From the NCBI GenBank assembly GCA_937128575.1, contig CAKZMN010000205.1, positions 1 to 7,874 of the forward strand: a DNA stretch of 7,874 nt, in the 5' to 3' direction. Shown here piece by piece: positions 1 to 5,697 of this stretch. The first letter of the stretch is position 1; each line of letters starts with the position of its first letter. The DNA is from an uncultured Alphaproteobacteria bacterium. GTDB taxonomy: Bacteria; Pseudomonadota; Alphaproteobacteria; Micavibrionales; Micavibrionaceae. The position numbers and the translations under genes were made by a program. The notes under the pieces were generated by a model. That model did not search any database. It was not told the DNA's origin and saw only the letters and a list, made by a program, of their open reading frames with translations.

Positions 1-599
1 CAGATGCAGACCATATTGAGGTGGATGGCAAGGCTTTGCCGGGTAAAGAGCGCAGCCGTATGTTTATGTATCATAAGCCTGCGGGACTGGTTACTAGTAG
101 CCGTGATGAAAAGGGACGCGCAACGGTGTTTGACAAGTTGCCGCCGGAACTGCCGCGGGTTGTTAGTGTTGGGCGCTTGGACATGAATACTGAAGGTTTG
201 CTGTTGCTTACGAATGACGGAGAGCTTTCACGATTTTTGGAATTGCCAGCGACTGGTTGGACGCGCAAATATCGTGTACGCGTACATGGCCGCGTGAATG
301 AGAAAAAGTTGGCAGATTTGAAAAAGGGCATCACGGTTGAGGGCATTAATTACAAATCTATCGATGCCTCATTGGACAGTGTGCAGGGCACGAATTCGTG
401 GATTAATGTGGCGCTTCGTGAGGGAAAAAACCGTGAAATTAGACGCGTGATGGAAGCGCTGGGTTTGCAGGTTAATCGTTTGATCCGCGTTTCTTATGGC
501 CCGTTTATGCTCGGCAATATGGCGAGAGGCGTGGTTGAAGAAGTGCCGGAGCATGTGCTGAAGGATCAAATTTCTAAATTTTTTAAAGGCAAGGCATGA
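1..599 (+). CDS. rluB: Ribosomal large subunit pseudouridine synthase, RsuA/RluB family (5' partial)
   Basis: This enzyme isomerises a uridine in 23S rRNA to pseudouridine during 50S subunit assembly; RluB of E. coli acts on U2605. The reading frame is open from base 3 to the window edge and begins mid-protein (DADHIEVDGKALPGK), matching the end of the N-terminal S4 RNA-binding domain, so the true start and most of S4 lie upstream. The GTG at 21 is an internal Val codon. The catalytic motif GRLDMNTEGLLLLTNDG is intact, with the catalytic Asp at codon 180-182. The later family signature REGKNREIRRVMEALG (near 420-465) and LIRVSYGPF are also present. The stop TGA overlaps the rsmD ATG (ATGA), indicating translational coupling and one transcript. 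RluB is preferred over RsuA or RluE because of the family pattern and the rsmD neighbour, but the rRNA target is inferred, not seen. Confidence 0.93.
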   Translation, partial: DADHIEVDGKALPGKERSRMFMYHKPAGLVTSSRDEKGRATVFDKLPPELPRVVSVGRLDMNTEGLLLLTNDGELSRFLELPATGWTRKYRVRVHGRVNEKKLADLKKGITVEGINYKSIDASLDSVQGTNSWINVALREGKNREIRRVMEALGLQVNRLIRVSYGPFMLGNMARGVVEEVPEHVLKDQISKFFKGKA

Positions 600-1159
600 G
601 AATTGTTGCCGGAGAATTTGGTGGCCGCCGGTTAAATGTTCCGCAGGGGCGCGATGTTCGCCCGACTTCTGATAAGGTGCGCGGCGCGATTTTTAATGCG
701 TTGAGCAGTCGCGGCGTTATTGAAGGTGCGCATGTGCTGGATTGTTTTTGCGGTTCTGGCGCGCTGGGGCTGGAGGCAATATCACGCGGCGCGGCGGGGT
801 GCATGTTCATTGATAAGGCGCGCGCTTCTGTTGATTTGGCGCGGTTGAATGCGCAAGAGTTAGGCGCCATGGAGCGGTCTTCATTTTTATTGAAGGATGT
901 GACTAAGCTTGCCCCTAGAAGTGCGGAGCAGGCACAAAGCGCGCTGGTGTTTTTAGATCCACCTTATGGCCATGATTTGGTGATGCCGACCTTAGAGAGT
1001 TTGGCGGGTAATGATTGGCTGGCGGATGGGGCGATGATTGTGATTGAAGAACAGCGTCAATTTGATTGGGCCGGGCATCCGAACTTTGAGGCGCTGGATG
1101 AGCGCATTTATAAAGACACGAAGGTTATTTATGCGCGTTATAATGCGCCGCCGGAATAG
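596..1159 (+). CDS. rsmD: 16S rRNA (guanine(966)-N(2))-methyltransferase RsmD
   Basis: A SAM-dependent methyltransferase that modifies G966 of 16S rRNA in the assembled 30S subunit. The 187-residue length is normal for the family. Visible motifs are the N-terminal MRIVAGEFGGRRL (1-13) and RPTSDKVRGAIFN (22-34) signatures typical of RsmD, the SAM-binding motif I LDCFCGSGALGLEA (48-61), an acidic residue after strand 2 (FIDKA, 71-75), and the catalytic motif IV DPPYG (121-125) used by N2-guanine and N6-adenine methylases. The ATG shares bases with the upstream stop, and an AAGG-type purine stretch just before it (within the rluB end) can serve as ribosome binding site. The last 22 bases overlap the 3' end of uppP on the other strand, so no separate terminator fits between the two genes. 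Confidence 0.95.
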   Translation: MRIVAGEFGGRRLNVPQGRDVRPTSDKVRGAIFNALSSRGVIEGAHVLDCFCGSGALGLEAISRGAAGCMFIDKARASVDLARLNAQELGAMERSSFLLKDVTKLAPRSAEQAQSALVFLDPPYGHDLVMPTLESLAGNDWLADGAMIVIEEQRQFDWAGHPNFEALDERIYKDTKVIYARYNAPPE

Positions 1160-1968
1160 ATGAAGGCGAGCAGGCCGACCCCTAAAATAATGCGGTATAT
1201 GGCGAAGATTTTGAAGCTCGCCTTTTCTAACCATTTCATCATTAATGCGATTGCGACTAGGCCGGAAATGAAGGCCAGTGCCATGGCGATGAGCGCGTTT
1301 AGCGTGAATGAAACATCCCCCATTTCGATCAGGTTAAATGCGCTTAATGTACCCGCGCCGCCAATGGCTATGATGGCGATGAGGAGCGAGTAATGGGCGG
1401 CTTCCGTACGTGTGTAGCCAAGCGCTCTGGCGGCAGTCATGGTTATGCCGGAGCGGCTGGTGCCAGGGATGAGGGCGATTGCTTGCGCCGCGCCAATTAA
1501 AAGTGCGTGCAGAGCGTTCATGTCCTTTAGTGTCTTTGTTGCCGGCTTTATGGCGTCTACGACCCAGAGCAAAATGCCGAATATTAAAGTTGTCCATGCG
1601 ACAAGCTCGACAGCGTGGCCCCAATAAATTCCGAGCTTGTTCATTGTAAACCCTGCGGCGATAACGGGTAGGGAGCTGATGAGTATGTGCAAGTTTAATC
1701 GTGCGCCTTCGGTTTTTCTTTGGCCGCTGATAGCATCAAGCGCGCCGCGTAGCATGGTGCCAACGTCGCGGCGGAAATAGACGAGTACTGAAAACAGTGT
1801 GCCAACATGAACGGCGACATCAATTAACAAATTTTGTTTGAATAAATTGGCTGTGCCCTCTGGGTCCAAAGCTGCGTGCGCGAGCAGCAAATGCCCGCTG
1901 GAGCTGATGGGGAGGAACTCTGTTACGCCCTGTATTAGGGCGAGGATGATAAGAAAATATAGAGGCAT
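1138..1968 (-). CDS. uppP: Undecaprenyl-diphosphatase UppP (BacA family)
   Basis: An integral inner-membrane enzyme that dephosphorylates undecaprenyl diphosphate, recycling the lipid carrier for peptidoglycan and other envelope polymers; overproduction is known to give bacitracin resistance. The 276-residue length is typical. The first conserved motif, (E/Q)xxxE, is seen as QGVTE (Q13, E17), followed by FLPISSSGH with His26. The second motif is PGTSRSG (168-174) with Arg172. Multiple hydrophobic segments run along the protein, the last near 255-271. The ATG is the first Met before the conserved N-terminal helix; a weak AAGG lies 11 bases upstream, a longer than ideal spacing. It is divergent from the small membrane protein gene with only 47 bases between starts. 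The 3' end overlaps rsmD by 22 bases in antisense orientation. Confidence 0.96.
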   Translation of the reverse strand: MPLYFLIILALIQGVTEFLPISSSGHLLLAHAALDPEGTANLFKQNLLIDVAVHVGTLFSVLVYFRRDVGTMLRGALDAISGQRKTEGARLNLHILISSLPVIAAGFTMNKLGIYWGHAVELVAWTTLIFGILLWVVDAIKPATKTLKDMNALHALLIGAAQAIALIPGTSRSGITMTAARALGYTRTEAAHYSLLIAIIAIGGAGTLSAFNLIEMGDVSFTLNALIAMALAFISGLVAIALMMKWLEKASFKIFAIYRIILGVGLLAFIYSGGAL

Positions 1969-2015
1969 TAAGTAAGTGACCTTGATTTTTTCTCAGCTTA
2001 GATCAAAATAAAGCC

Positions 2016-2222
2016 ATGGTCTATGTTGTTGGCATTATCGGATTTTTTATTGGCTTTTTTGCGGGGCAGCTTTTGCTTTTGAAATTGCTGAAGGGGCGCT
2101 CTAATGAAGAAGTGCTGAGTGATCCATATATTAATTGGACGTACGGCATATTGAATTGGATTTTCGCCGGAATGGGCGCGTATTCGTTCGTATTTTTATA
2201 TCAGTATTATTTTGGTGCGTAA
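2016..2222 (+). CDS. Small two-helix membrane protein, unassigned
   Basis: I do not recognise this 68-residue protein. It has two hydrophobic segments (about 3-24, rich in Gly and Phe, and about 44-65, rich in aromatic residues) joined by a polar loop with a positive start (LKGRSNEEVLSDPYINWTYG). The basic LKLLKGR after helix 1 suggests a hairpin with the loop in the cytoplasm and both ends outside. It looks like a real gene because it fills the space between two genes precisely: the stop is one base from the stop of the convergent EIIA-like gene, and its helices are well formed. The Shine-Dalgarno is poor (an AAAG just before ATG). No catalytic motif is visible. It could be a transporter accessory or an envelope factor; position beside uppP is the only hint, and a weak one. 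Confidence 0.65.
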   Translation: MVYVVGIIGFFIGFFAGQLLLLKLLKGRSNEEVLSDPYINWTYGILNWIFAGMGAYSFVFLYQYYFGA

Positions 2223-2223
2223 T

Positions 2224-2631
2224 TTAAGATCTTGGGCCATTTGTGGTGATGACAATGCCTTTTGTACCGGCTTGTTGTGCCTCGTCAGATAGTGTCTGAA
2301 GATCGGTGAATTCGCGGCGGCGCAAGATGTATTCAAGCATCGGCAGATTTACACCGTGAACAATTTCAATGGTGACTTCATTGACTAAAGAGGACGCAAT
2401 CATACCTGCATTTTCAGGCATGGCGTCGGTCAAGACGAGAACGCCGGTTCCTTGATCTACTTTTGTGATAGCGCTAAAAATTAATTGTCGGTTGCCCTCT
2501 ATGTCTTCTGGTGCGCGGGTCGGCGTCACAGGCACGGCTATAATATTTTTTTGCGGCCCGAGTGCGATTTGGGCAGAGACGATAAGGGATTTGGGGAAGT
2601 CTTCATATCCCGCAATAACAATACCAATCAT
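2224..2631 (-). CDS. Mannose-type PTS EIIA-like protein lacking the phosphorylatable His
   Basis: The 135-residue protein aligns along its whole length with mannose-family PTS EIIA domains: MIGIVI start (1-6), GPQ (25-27), VDxGTGVLVLTD (58-69) and the highly conserved GVNLPML (93-99). In active members the first strand is followed by Ser/Thr-His-Gly, the His being phosphorylated by HPr. Here that stretch is AGYED, with Tyr9 (codon TAT) in place of His. The GGTPSN-type loop after LTD is also replaced (AMPENAGM), although Asp69, which normally supports the His, remains. It is therefore unlikely to carry phosphate in the usual way and may act as a binding or regulatory protein; this is inference. 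It starts 9 bases after the ChaC-like gene, with an AGGA ribosome site overlapping that gene's stop, so the two are very likely co-transcribed and coupled. Confidence 0.83.
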   Translation of the reverse strand: MIGIVIAGYEDFPKSLIVSAQIALGPQKNIIAVPVTPTRAPEDIEGNRQLIFSAITKVDQGTGVLVLTDAMPENAGMIASSLVNEVTIEIVHGVNLPMLEYILRRREFTDLQTLSDEAQQAGTKGIVITTNGPRS

Positions 2632-2638
2632 AATGAGA

Positions 2639-2642
2639 TCCT
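2639..2642 (-). promoter_or_regulatory. Ribosome binding site of the EIIA-like gene
   Basis: AGGA on the minus strand, 7 bases before the ATG at 2631. Its first two bases are the last two of the TAG stop of the ChaC-like gene, an arrangement that supports translational coupling of the pair and fixes this start codon. Confidence 0.6.
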
Positions 2643-3627
2643 ATTCGTTATTTAGCTGCATGCCCGGTTGTTGATTTGGGCGTTCTTGTTCAGGCTCTAG
2701 CCTAACTGGAGCAGCTTTCATCTTCAAGCGCGCTTCTTCAACGAATTTATTTTTAAGTGTTATTTCGCCGTCAGTGAGGTTCATTTTTTCTTCTGTTACC
2801 TCAAACACTCGCGGATCAAGATGGTTGCGAATGCTGAGCATTTCTTCGCGGACTTGTAGTTCTTTAAGTAGTTCTGGATTAGTTTGCTTCATCAATTCAC
2901 GATGATTATTTACGGCATTTAGTAGATTTTGAAGCTCTGGCTCTACTTTATAGCCTCGGCTTAGACGTGCATCTATAAATTCATGAAGATAGGCCGCGGC
3001 GGTTAATTGGTGTGGTTGCAGACCAATGCGCTTTCCATTTTCTTCGATATATGGTTTGCCGATGCCTTCGGCTATAATAATAGCCTGTTCTTGGAGGGTT
3101 AGCTTCCCACCCATATATAGGTCGCTCTCTGTATTGGAAGCACAGACGAATGCTTTAACTTTTTGTCCGTTGTTTGCCACAACTTCCACCAATGGAAAGT
3201 TGTAAATTGGATTTTCAGGAGGGTTTTCACGAGCATCCCACTTTTTGAAACATTCAATAATGTCATCAACAGACAGCTTGCCGTCCTTAGATATTTTTTG
3301 TTCTGAAACAAGGCCGGGTAAAGTGCCGTCTTCTTCTTTTTCTGCGCCCATCATTAAGGATGGGTTTTCTTTCGTGCCGCCGTAGCGCTTCCACTTCATA
3401 TTAAAGCGCGTTTCCCATCCGTGAAGTGTTGCGTCATAAGTTGTTGCTGGTCTGTCGCTGAAAGGCACTTTAATTAGTGATCCAAAGCCAAAGGTTAGAA
3501 CGCTTCCTGTCTTTTCGATCTGATCGATGATGTCATTAATATCACTTTCGTCAGTACCGCCCATATATTCGATGAGGGCATCTGAAATTTGTTGGCGGTC
3601 AGCGTTTGAAAACTTAAATTCGCTCAT
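2641..3627 (-). CDS. ChaC-like gamma-glutamylcyclotransferase with long terminal extensions
   Basis: The central part matches the ChaC branch of the gamma-glutamylcyclotransferase fold, which cleaves glutathione to 5-oxoproline and Cys-Gly in the cytosol. Visible landmarks are the substrate-loop motif FGFGSL (46-51; FGYGSL in ChaC), TLHGWETRF (67-75), GGTKENPSL (83-91), WDARE (130-134) whose Glu134 aligns with the catalytic Glu of the LDxRE motif, and LTLQEQAIIIAEGIG (176-190), equivalent to the SLEEQARIIAxAxGPSG block. ChaC proteins are usually about 180-230 residues; this one has 328. The surplus is about 42 residues at the N-terminus and about 100 charged, helix-prone residues at the C-terminus, ending in a Pro/Gln/Glu-rich tail. 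The start has a weak GAG upstream but a good promoter (3662-3690). It heads an operon with the EIIA-like gene. Glutathione as the substrate is an inference from the family. Confidence 0.82.
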   Translation of the reverse strand: MSEFKFSNADRQQISDALIEYMGGTDESDINDIIDQIEKTGSVLTFGFGSLIKVPFSDRPATTYDATLHGWETRFNMKWKRYGGTKENPSLMMGAEKEEDGTLPGLVSEQKISKDGKLSVDDIIECFKKWDARENPPENPIYNFPLVEVVANNGQKVKAFVCASNTESDLYMGGKLTLQEQAIIIAEGIGKPYIEENGKRIGLQPHQLTAAAYLHEFIDARLSRGYKVEPELQNLLNAVNNHRELMKQTNPELLKELQVREEMLSIRNHLDPRVFEVTEEKMNLTDGEITLKNKFVEEARLKMKAAPVRLEPEQERPNQQPGMQLNNE

Positions 3628-3650
3628 AATTTTTACTCAGCTCTTTGTTT

Positions 3651-3702
3651 AAGGCTTAAATATAGTATTTTATTTTCATAATTAATGCAAATTTAAAGCC
3701 TT
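3651..3702. repeat. Imperfect inverted repeat bracketing the divergent promoters
   Basis: AAGGCTTAAAT (3651-3661) and ATTTAAAGCCTT (3691-3702) are inverted copies that differ by one extra T, with 29 bases between them. The left arm touches the -10 of the minus-strand promoter. The right arm abuts its -35 and overlaps the first bases of the plus-strand -35. The placement would suit a dimeric regulator acting on both operons, but the arms are AT-rich, so chance is possible. Confidence 0.45.
3662..3690 (-). promoter_or_regulatory. Candidate sigma70-type promoter of the ChaC-like/EIIA-like operon
   Basis: On the minus strand, TTGCAT (3690-3685) and TACTAT (3667-3662) are separated by 17 bases. 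Transcription would begin near 3655, leaving a leader of roughly 28 bases before the ATG at 3627. The surrounding DNA is strongly AT-rich. This is based on consensus resemblance and position only. Confidence 0.45.
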
Positions 3703-3728
3703 GATATTGAATGATTTAGACCTAGTAT
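3701..3728 (+). promoter_or_regulatory. Candidate sigma70-type promoter of the YceI operon
   Basis: TTGATA (3701-3706) and TAGTAT (3723-3728) are separated by 16 bases, giving a start near 3735 and a leader of about 29 bases before the ATG at 3764. It is divergent from, and nearly touches, the promoter of the ChaC-like operon. Confidence 0.4.
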
Positions 3729-3753
3729 CAGTGGGTATTCATTTTAAAATATT

Positions 3754-3757
3754 GGAG
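3754..3757 (+). promoter_or_regulatory. Ribosome binding site deciding the YceI start
   Basis: GGAG lies 6 bases before the ATG at 3764. It favours that codon over the in-frame TTG at 3701, which sits in the promoter region and would place 21 non-signal residues before the signal peptide. Confidence 0.7.
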
Positions 3758-3763
3758 ATATTA

Positions 3764-4375
3764 ATGAAAAAGTTTTTATTGGTGGCGCTGTCGCTGGTTA
3801 TTAGTAGCGCTATAGCGACGCAGGCACGTGCGGATATTGAGACATATAGCTTTGATAAGGCACATACGCAAATCTTGTTTTTTGTTAATCATCTTGGCTT
3901 TTCCAATTCTCAGGGCGAATTTCACGAATATGACGGTAGTTTTACGTTTGATCGTGGGCAGCCAGAAAATTCAAAAATTAATGTGACGATTAAAACGTCG
4001 TCCATTGATATGGATGATGAAAAGTGGGATGCGCATATGAAGAATGAAGATTTCTTCGATGTTGAGAAATTTCCCGATATGACGTTCAAAAGCACGGGCA
4101 TTGAAGTTACCGGCGAGAATACAGCAAATATTACGGGTGATTTGACGATTTTAGACGTAACCAAGCCCGTTACCTTGGCGGTCATTCATAATAAATCAGC
4201 CAAGCATGCCTTTAGCGGCAAGTTTGTTGCTGGGCTGTCGGCTACGGCAACTATTAAACGCTCTGACTTTGGTATGACATACGGTTTACCGATGATTGGT
4301 GATGATGTGAAAATTATGATCGAAGTCGAAGCTGAGCGGGCCGAAGAAGCCGGTGAAGGCGTAAATAATAAATAA
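3764..4375 (+). CDS. Secreted YceI-family protein
   Basis: YceI proteins are periplasmic lipocalin-like beta barrels; structurally studied members bind a polyisoprenoid chain. The 203-residue precursor has a clear Sec signal peptide: MKKF, a hydrophobic core (5-18), and a cleavage site after ATQARA (A23), leaving a mature protein that begins DIETYSFDKAHTQ. Family landmarks include the FDKAHTQILFFVNHLG region (30-45), IDMDDEKWDAHMKNEDFFDVEKFP, which corresponds to the usual R/D..HL..DFFD...FP block, GDLTILDVTKPVTL, and IKRSDFGMTYGLPMIGDDV near the C-terminus. It ends in an acidic and Lys/Asn tail. The stop is 2 bases from the start of the cytochrome b561-YceI fusion, so the two form one operon. 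The E. coli pair yceJ-yceI also links a b561-type cytochrome with YceI. The ligand and physiological role here are unknown. Confidence 0.93.
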   Translation: MKKFLLVALSLVISSAIATQARADIETYSFDKAHTQILFFVNHLGFSNSQGEFHEYDGSFTFDRGQPENSKINVTIKTSSIDMDDEKWDAHMKNEDFFDVEKFPDMTFKSTGIEVTGENTANITGDLTILDVTKPVTLAVIHNKSAKHAFSGKFVAGLSATATIKRSDFGMTYGLPMIGDDVKIMIEVEAERAEEAGEGVNNK

Positions 4376-4377
4376 AC

Positions 4378-5586
4378 ATGCTTAAAAACACCAACCAAAG
4401 CTATGGCCTAATTTCTAAATCTCTGCATTGGGTTATGGCTTTGATTATTTTGGGGCTGCTGGGCGCCGGATTTTTTATGGTGTCTATGGATTTTAGTCCG
4501 CTTAAGCTTCAGATATACGGGCTTCATAAGTCATTTGGTATGTTGGTTTTGTTGCTGGCTGGTGCGCGGGTGGTTTGGCGCGGCATTAGTGTGTTTCCCA
4601 AATCTTTGGACACGCATAAATCTTGGGAAAAAATTCTCTCTAAATTTGTACATTTATTACTGTACGCCGCCATGATTGGTATGCCGTTGAGAGGTTGGAT
4701 CATGTCTTCAGCGGGTGATTTCCCGAATATCTTTTTTGGGTTGTTTGAGGTTCCGCAGATTACCGGTAAAGACGAGGCGCTGTTTAAGTTGACGCGTAAT
4801 ATTCACGGTTTATTTGCCTTTTTATTGATTGGGATCATTGGTCTACATATGGCCGGGGCATTTAAGCATCACTTCCTTGATAAGGATGCCACGCTGCAAA
4901 GAATGACGCATGGGGCCCTAGGGTATCTATCTGGCGGTGCGCTGGCGGTTATGGGCGCCATATTATTATTTGCGCCGCTGTATTTTGAGCTTGGTATGGG
5001 CGCAGAAAAAACTGCGCAGGCTGAAAAAGTTGATGTTAGCTCTGAGGCTAAGCAAGAGATGATCGCGCCCGCTTCGTCTGGGTTATGGTCGATAGATTAT
5101 GAAACGAGCAGTATAAAGTTTGAAGCCACACAATATGGACAGGCCTTTTCGGGCGCGTTTGAAAATTTTACAGGTATGATTGCTTTTGATCCTGAAGATT
5201 TAGATAGCGCGGCGACAGAAATAGAGATTGATATTTCCAGTATTAAAACGGGTAGTGATGATCGTGATGGGCAGGCGCTCGATGGAGAATGGTTTGACGC
5301 TGATGCGTTTCCTAAGGCCTATTTTGTGGCGCGTTCATTTAAGCGCGTGGAGGCGAATCGGTATGAGGCGCATGGTGATTTGACGATTCGCGGCGTTACT
5401 GCGCCCCTTATTCTGCCCTTTACGCTGAACATCACCGAAAAAGATGATGATGCACAGAAGGCCTATATGGACGCTACGCTTGTTGTTGATCGGCTTGATT
5501 TTGAGGTCGGGCAAGGGCAGTGGCAAAGCACGGAAACTATTGGTGGCTCTGTCTCTTTAACGATTCACGTTGAGGCGCACCGGTAA
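4378..5586 (+). CDS. Cytochrome b561-YceI fusion protein
   Basis: The 402-residue protein joins two families. Residues 8-175 are a bacterial cytochrome b561 (CybB/YceJ type), a four-helix inner-membrane electron carrier with two haem b. Helices are at about 17-37, 48-66, 88-110 and 143-162, and candidate haem ligands are His17 (KSLHWVMA), His50 (YGLHKS), His143 (NIHGLF) and His157 (GLHMAG). A fifth hydrophobic helix (about 184-206) follows, then an Ala/Glu/Lys linker (207-235), then a complete YceI domain (236-400) with GLWSIDYETSSIKFEA, EWFDADAFPKAYF and GDLTIRGVTAPL. With the N-terminus inside, four helices would return to the cytoplasm, and the fifth puts the YceI domain in the periplasm. 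It follows the free YceI gene by 2 bases with no strong ribosome site, so coupling is likely. The electron donor and acceptor are unknown. Confidence 0.92.
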   Translation: MLKNTNQSYGLISKSLHWVMALIILGLLGAGFFMVSMDFSPLKLQIYGLHKSFGMLVLLLAGARVVWRGISVFPKSLDTHKSWEKILSKFVHLLLYAAMIGMPLRGWIMSSAGDFPNIFFGLFEVPQITGKDEALFKLTRNIHGLFAFLLIGIIGLHMAGAFKHHFLDKDATLQRMTHGALGYLSGGALAVMGAILLFAPLYFELGMGAEKTAQAEKVDVSSEAKQEMIAPASSGLWSIDYETSSIKFEATQYGQAFSGAFENFTGMIAFDPEDLDSAATEIEIDISSIKTGSDDRDGQALDGEWFDADAFPKAYFVARSFKRVEANRYEAHGDLTIRGVTAPLILPFTLNITEKDDDAQKAYMDATLVVDRLDFEVGQGQWQSTETIGGSVSLTIHVEAHR

Positions 5587-5685
5587 TAACGCGCAATGAA
5601 ATCAGTGTTTGCTCTTGGGCTTAAAAGAGTTTAAATTTTATTATAACAATATTTTATAGGCTGTTCTTTAACACAGCTCTACGCT

Positions 5686-5691
5686 AAGGTG
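5686..5691 (+). promoter_or_regulatory. Ribosome binding site deciding the FzlA-like start
   Basis: AAGGTG lies 6 bases before the ATG at 5698. The GTG within it (5689) could be read as an upstream in-frame start, but it is better explained as the Shine-Dalgarno itself, and the homologous family begins at MRTLFH. Confidence 0.65.
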
Positions 5692-5697
5692 GCTCTT

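Noticed and set aside
21..23. GTG as the start codon of the pseudouridine synthase
   Set aside because: The frame is open to the window edge, and the residues before it (DADHIE) continue the conserved link from the S4 domain; the GTG encodes an internal Val.
3099..3311. Short open frame inside the ChaC-like gene in another frame
   Set aside because: Its translation has no domain-like features and lies wholly within a well-supported gene.
3701..3703. TTG as the start codon of the YceI gene
   Set aside because: It would add 21 residues before a textbook signal peptide, overlaps a promoter-like -35, and has no ribosome site, whereas the ATG at 3764 has GGAG 6 bases upstream.
1138..5586. A polyisoprenoid module formed by UppP and the YceI proteins
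   Set aside because: Both families involve isoprenoid lipids, but uppP is on the other strand, separated by three genes and not co-transcribed; proximity alone does not support it.
5612..5629. Possible intrinsic terminator after the b561-YceI fusion (CTCTT/AAGAG with 8-base loop, then a T-rich stretch)
   Set aside because: The stem is only five AT-rich pairs plus one G-T pair and the T-run is broken by A residues, so it is too weak to call.
5689..5691. GTG as the start codon of the FzlA-like gene
   Set aside because: It is part of the AAGGTG Shine-Dalgarno for the ATG at 5698, and family members begin at MRTLFH.
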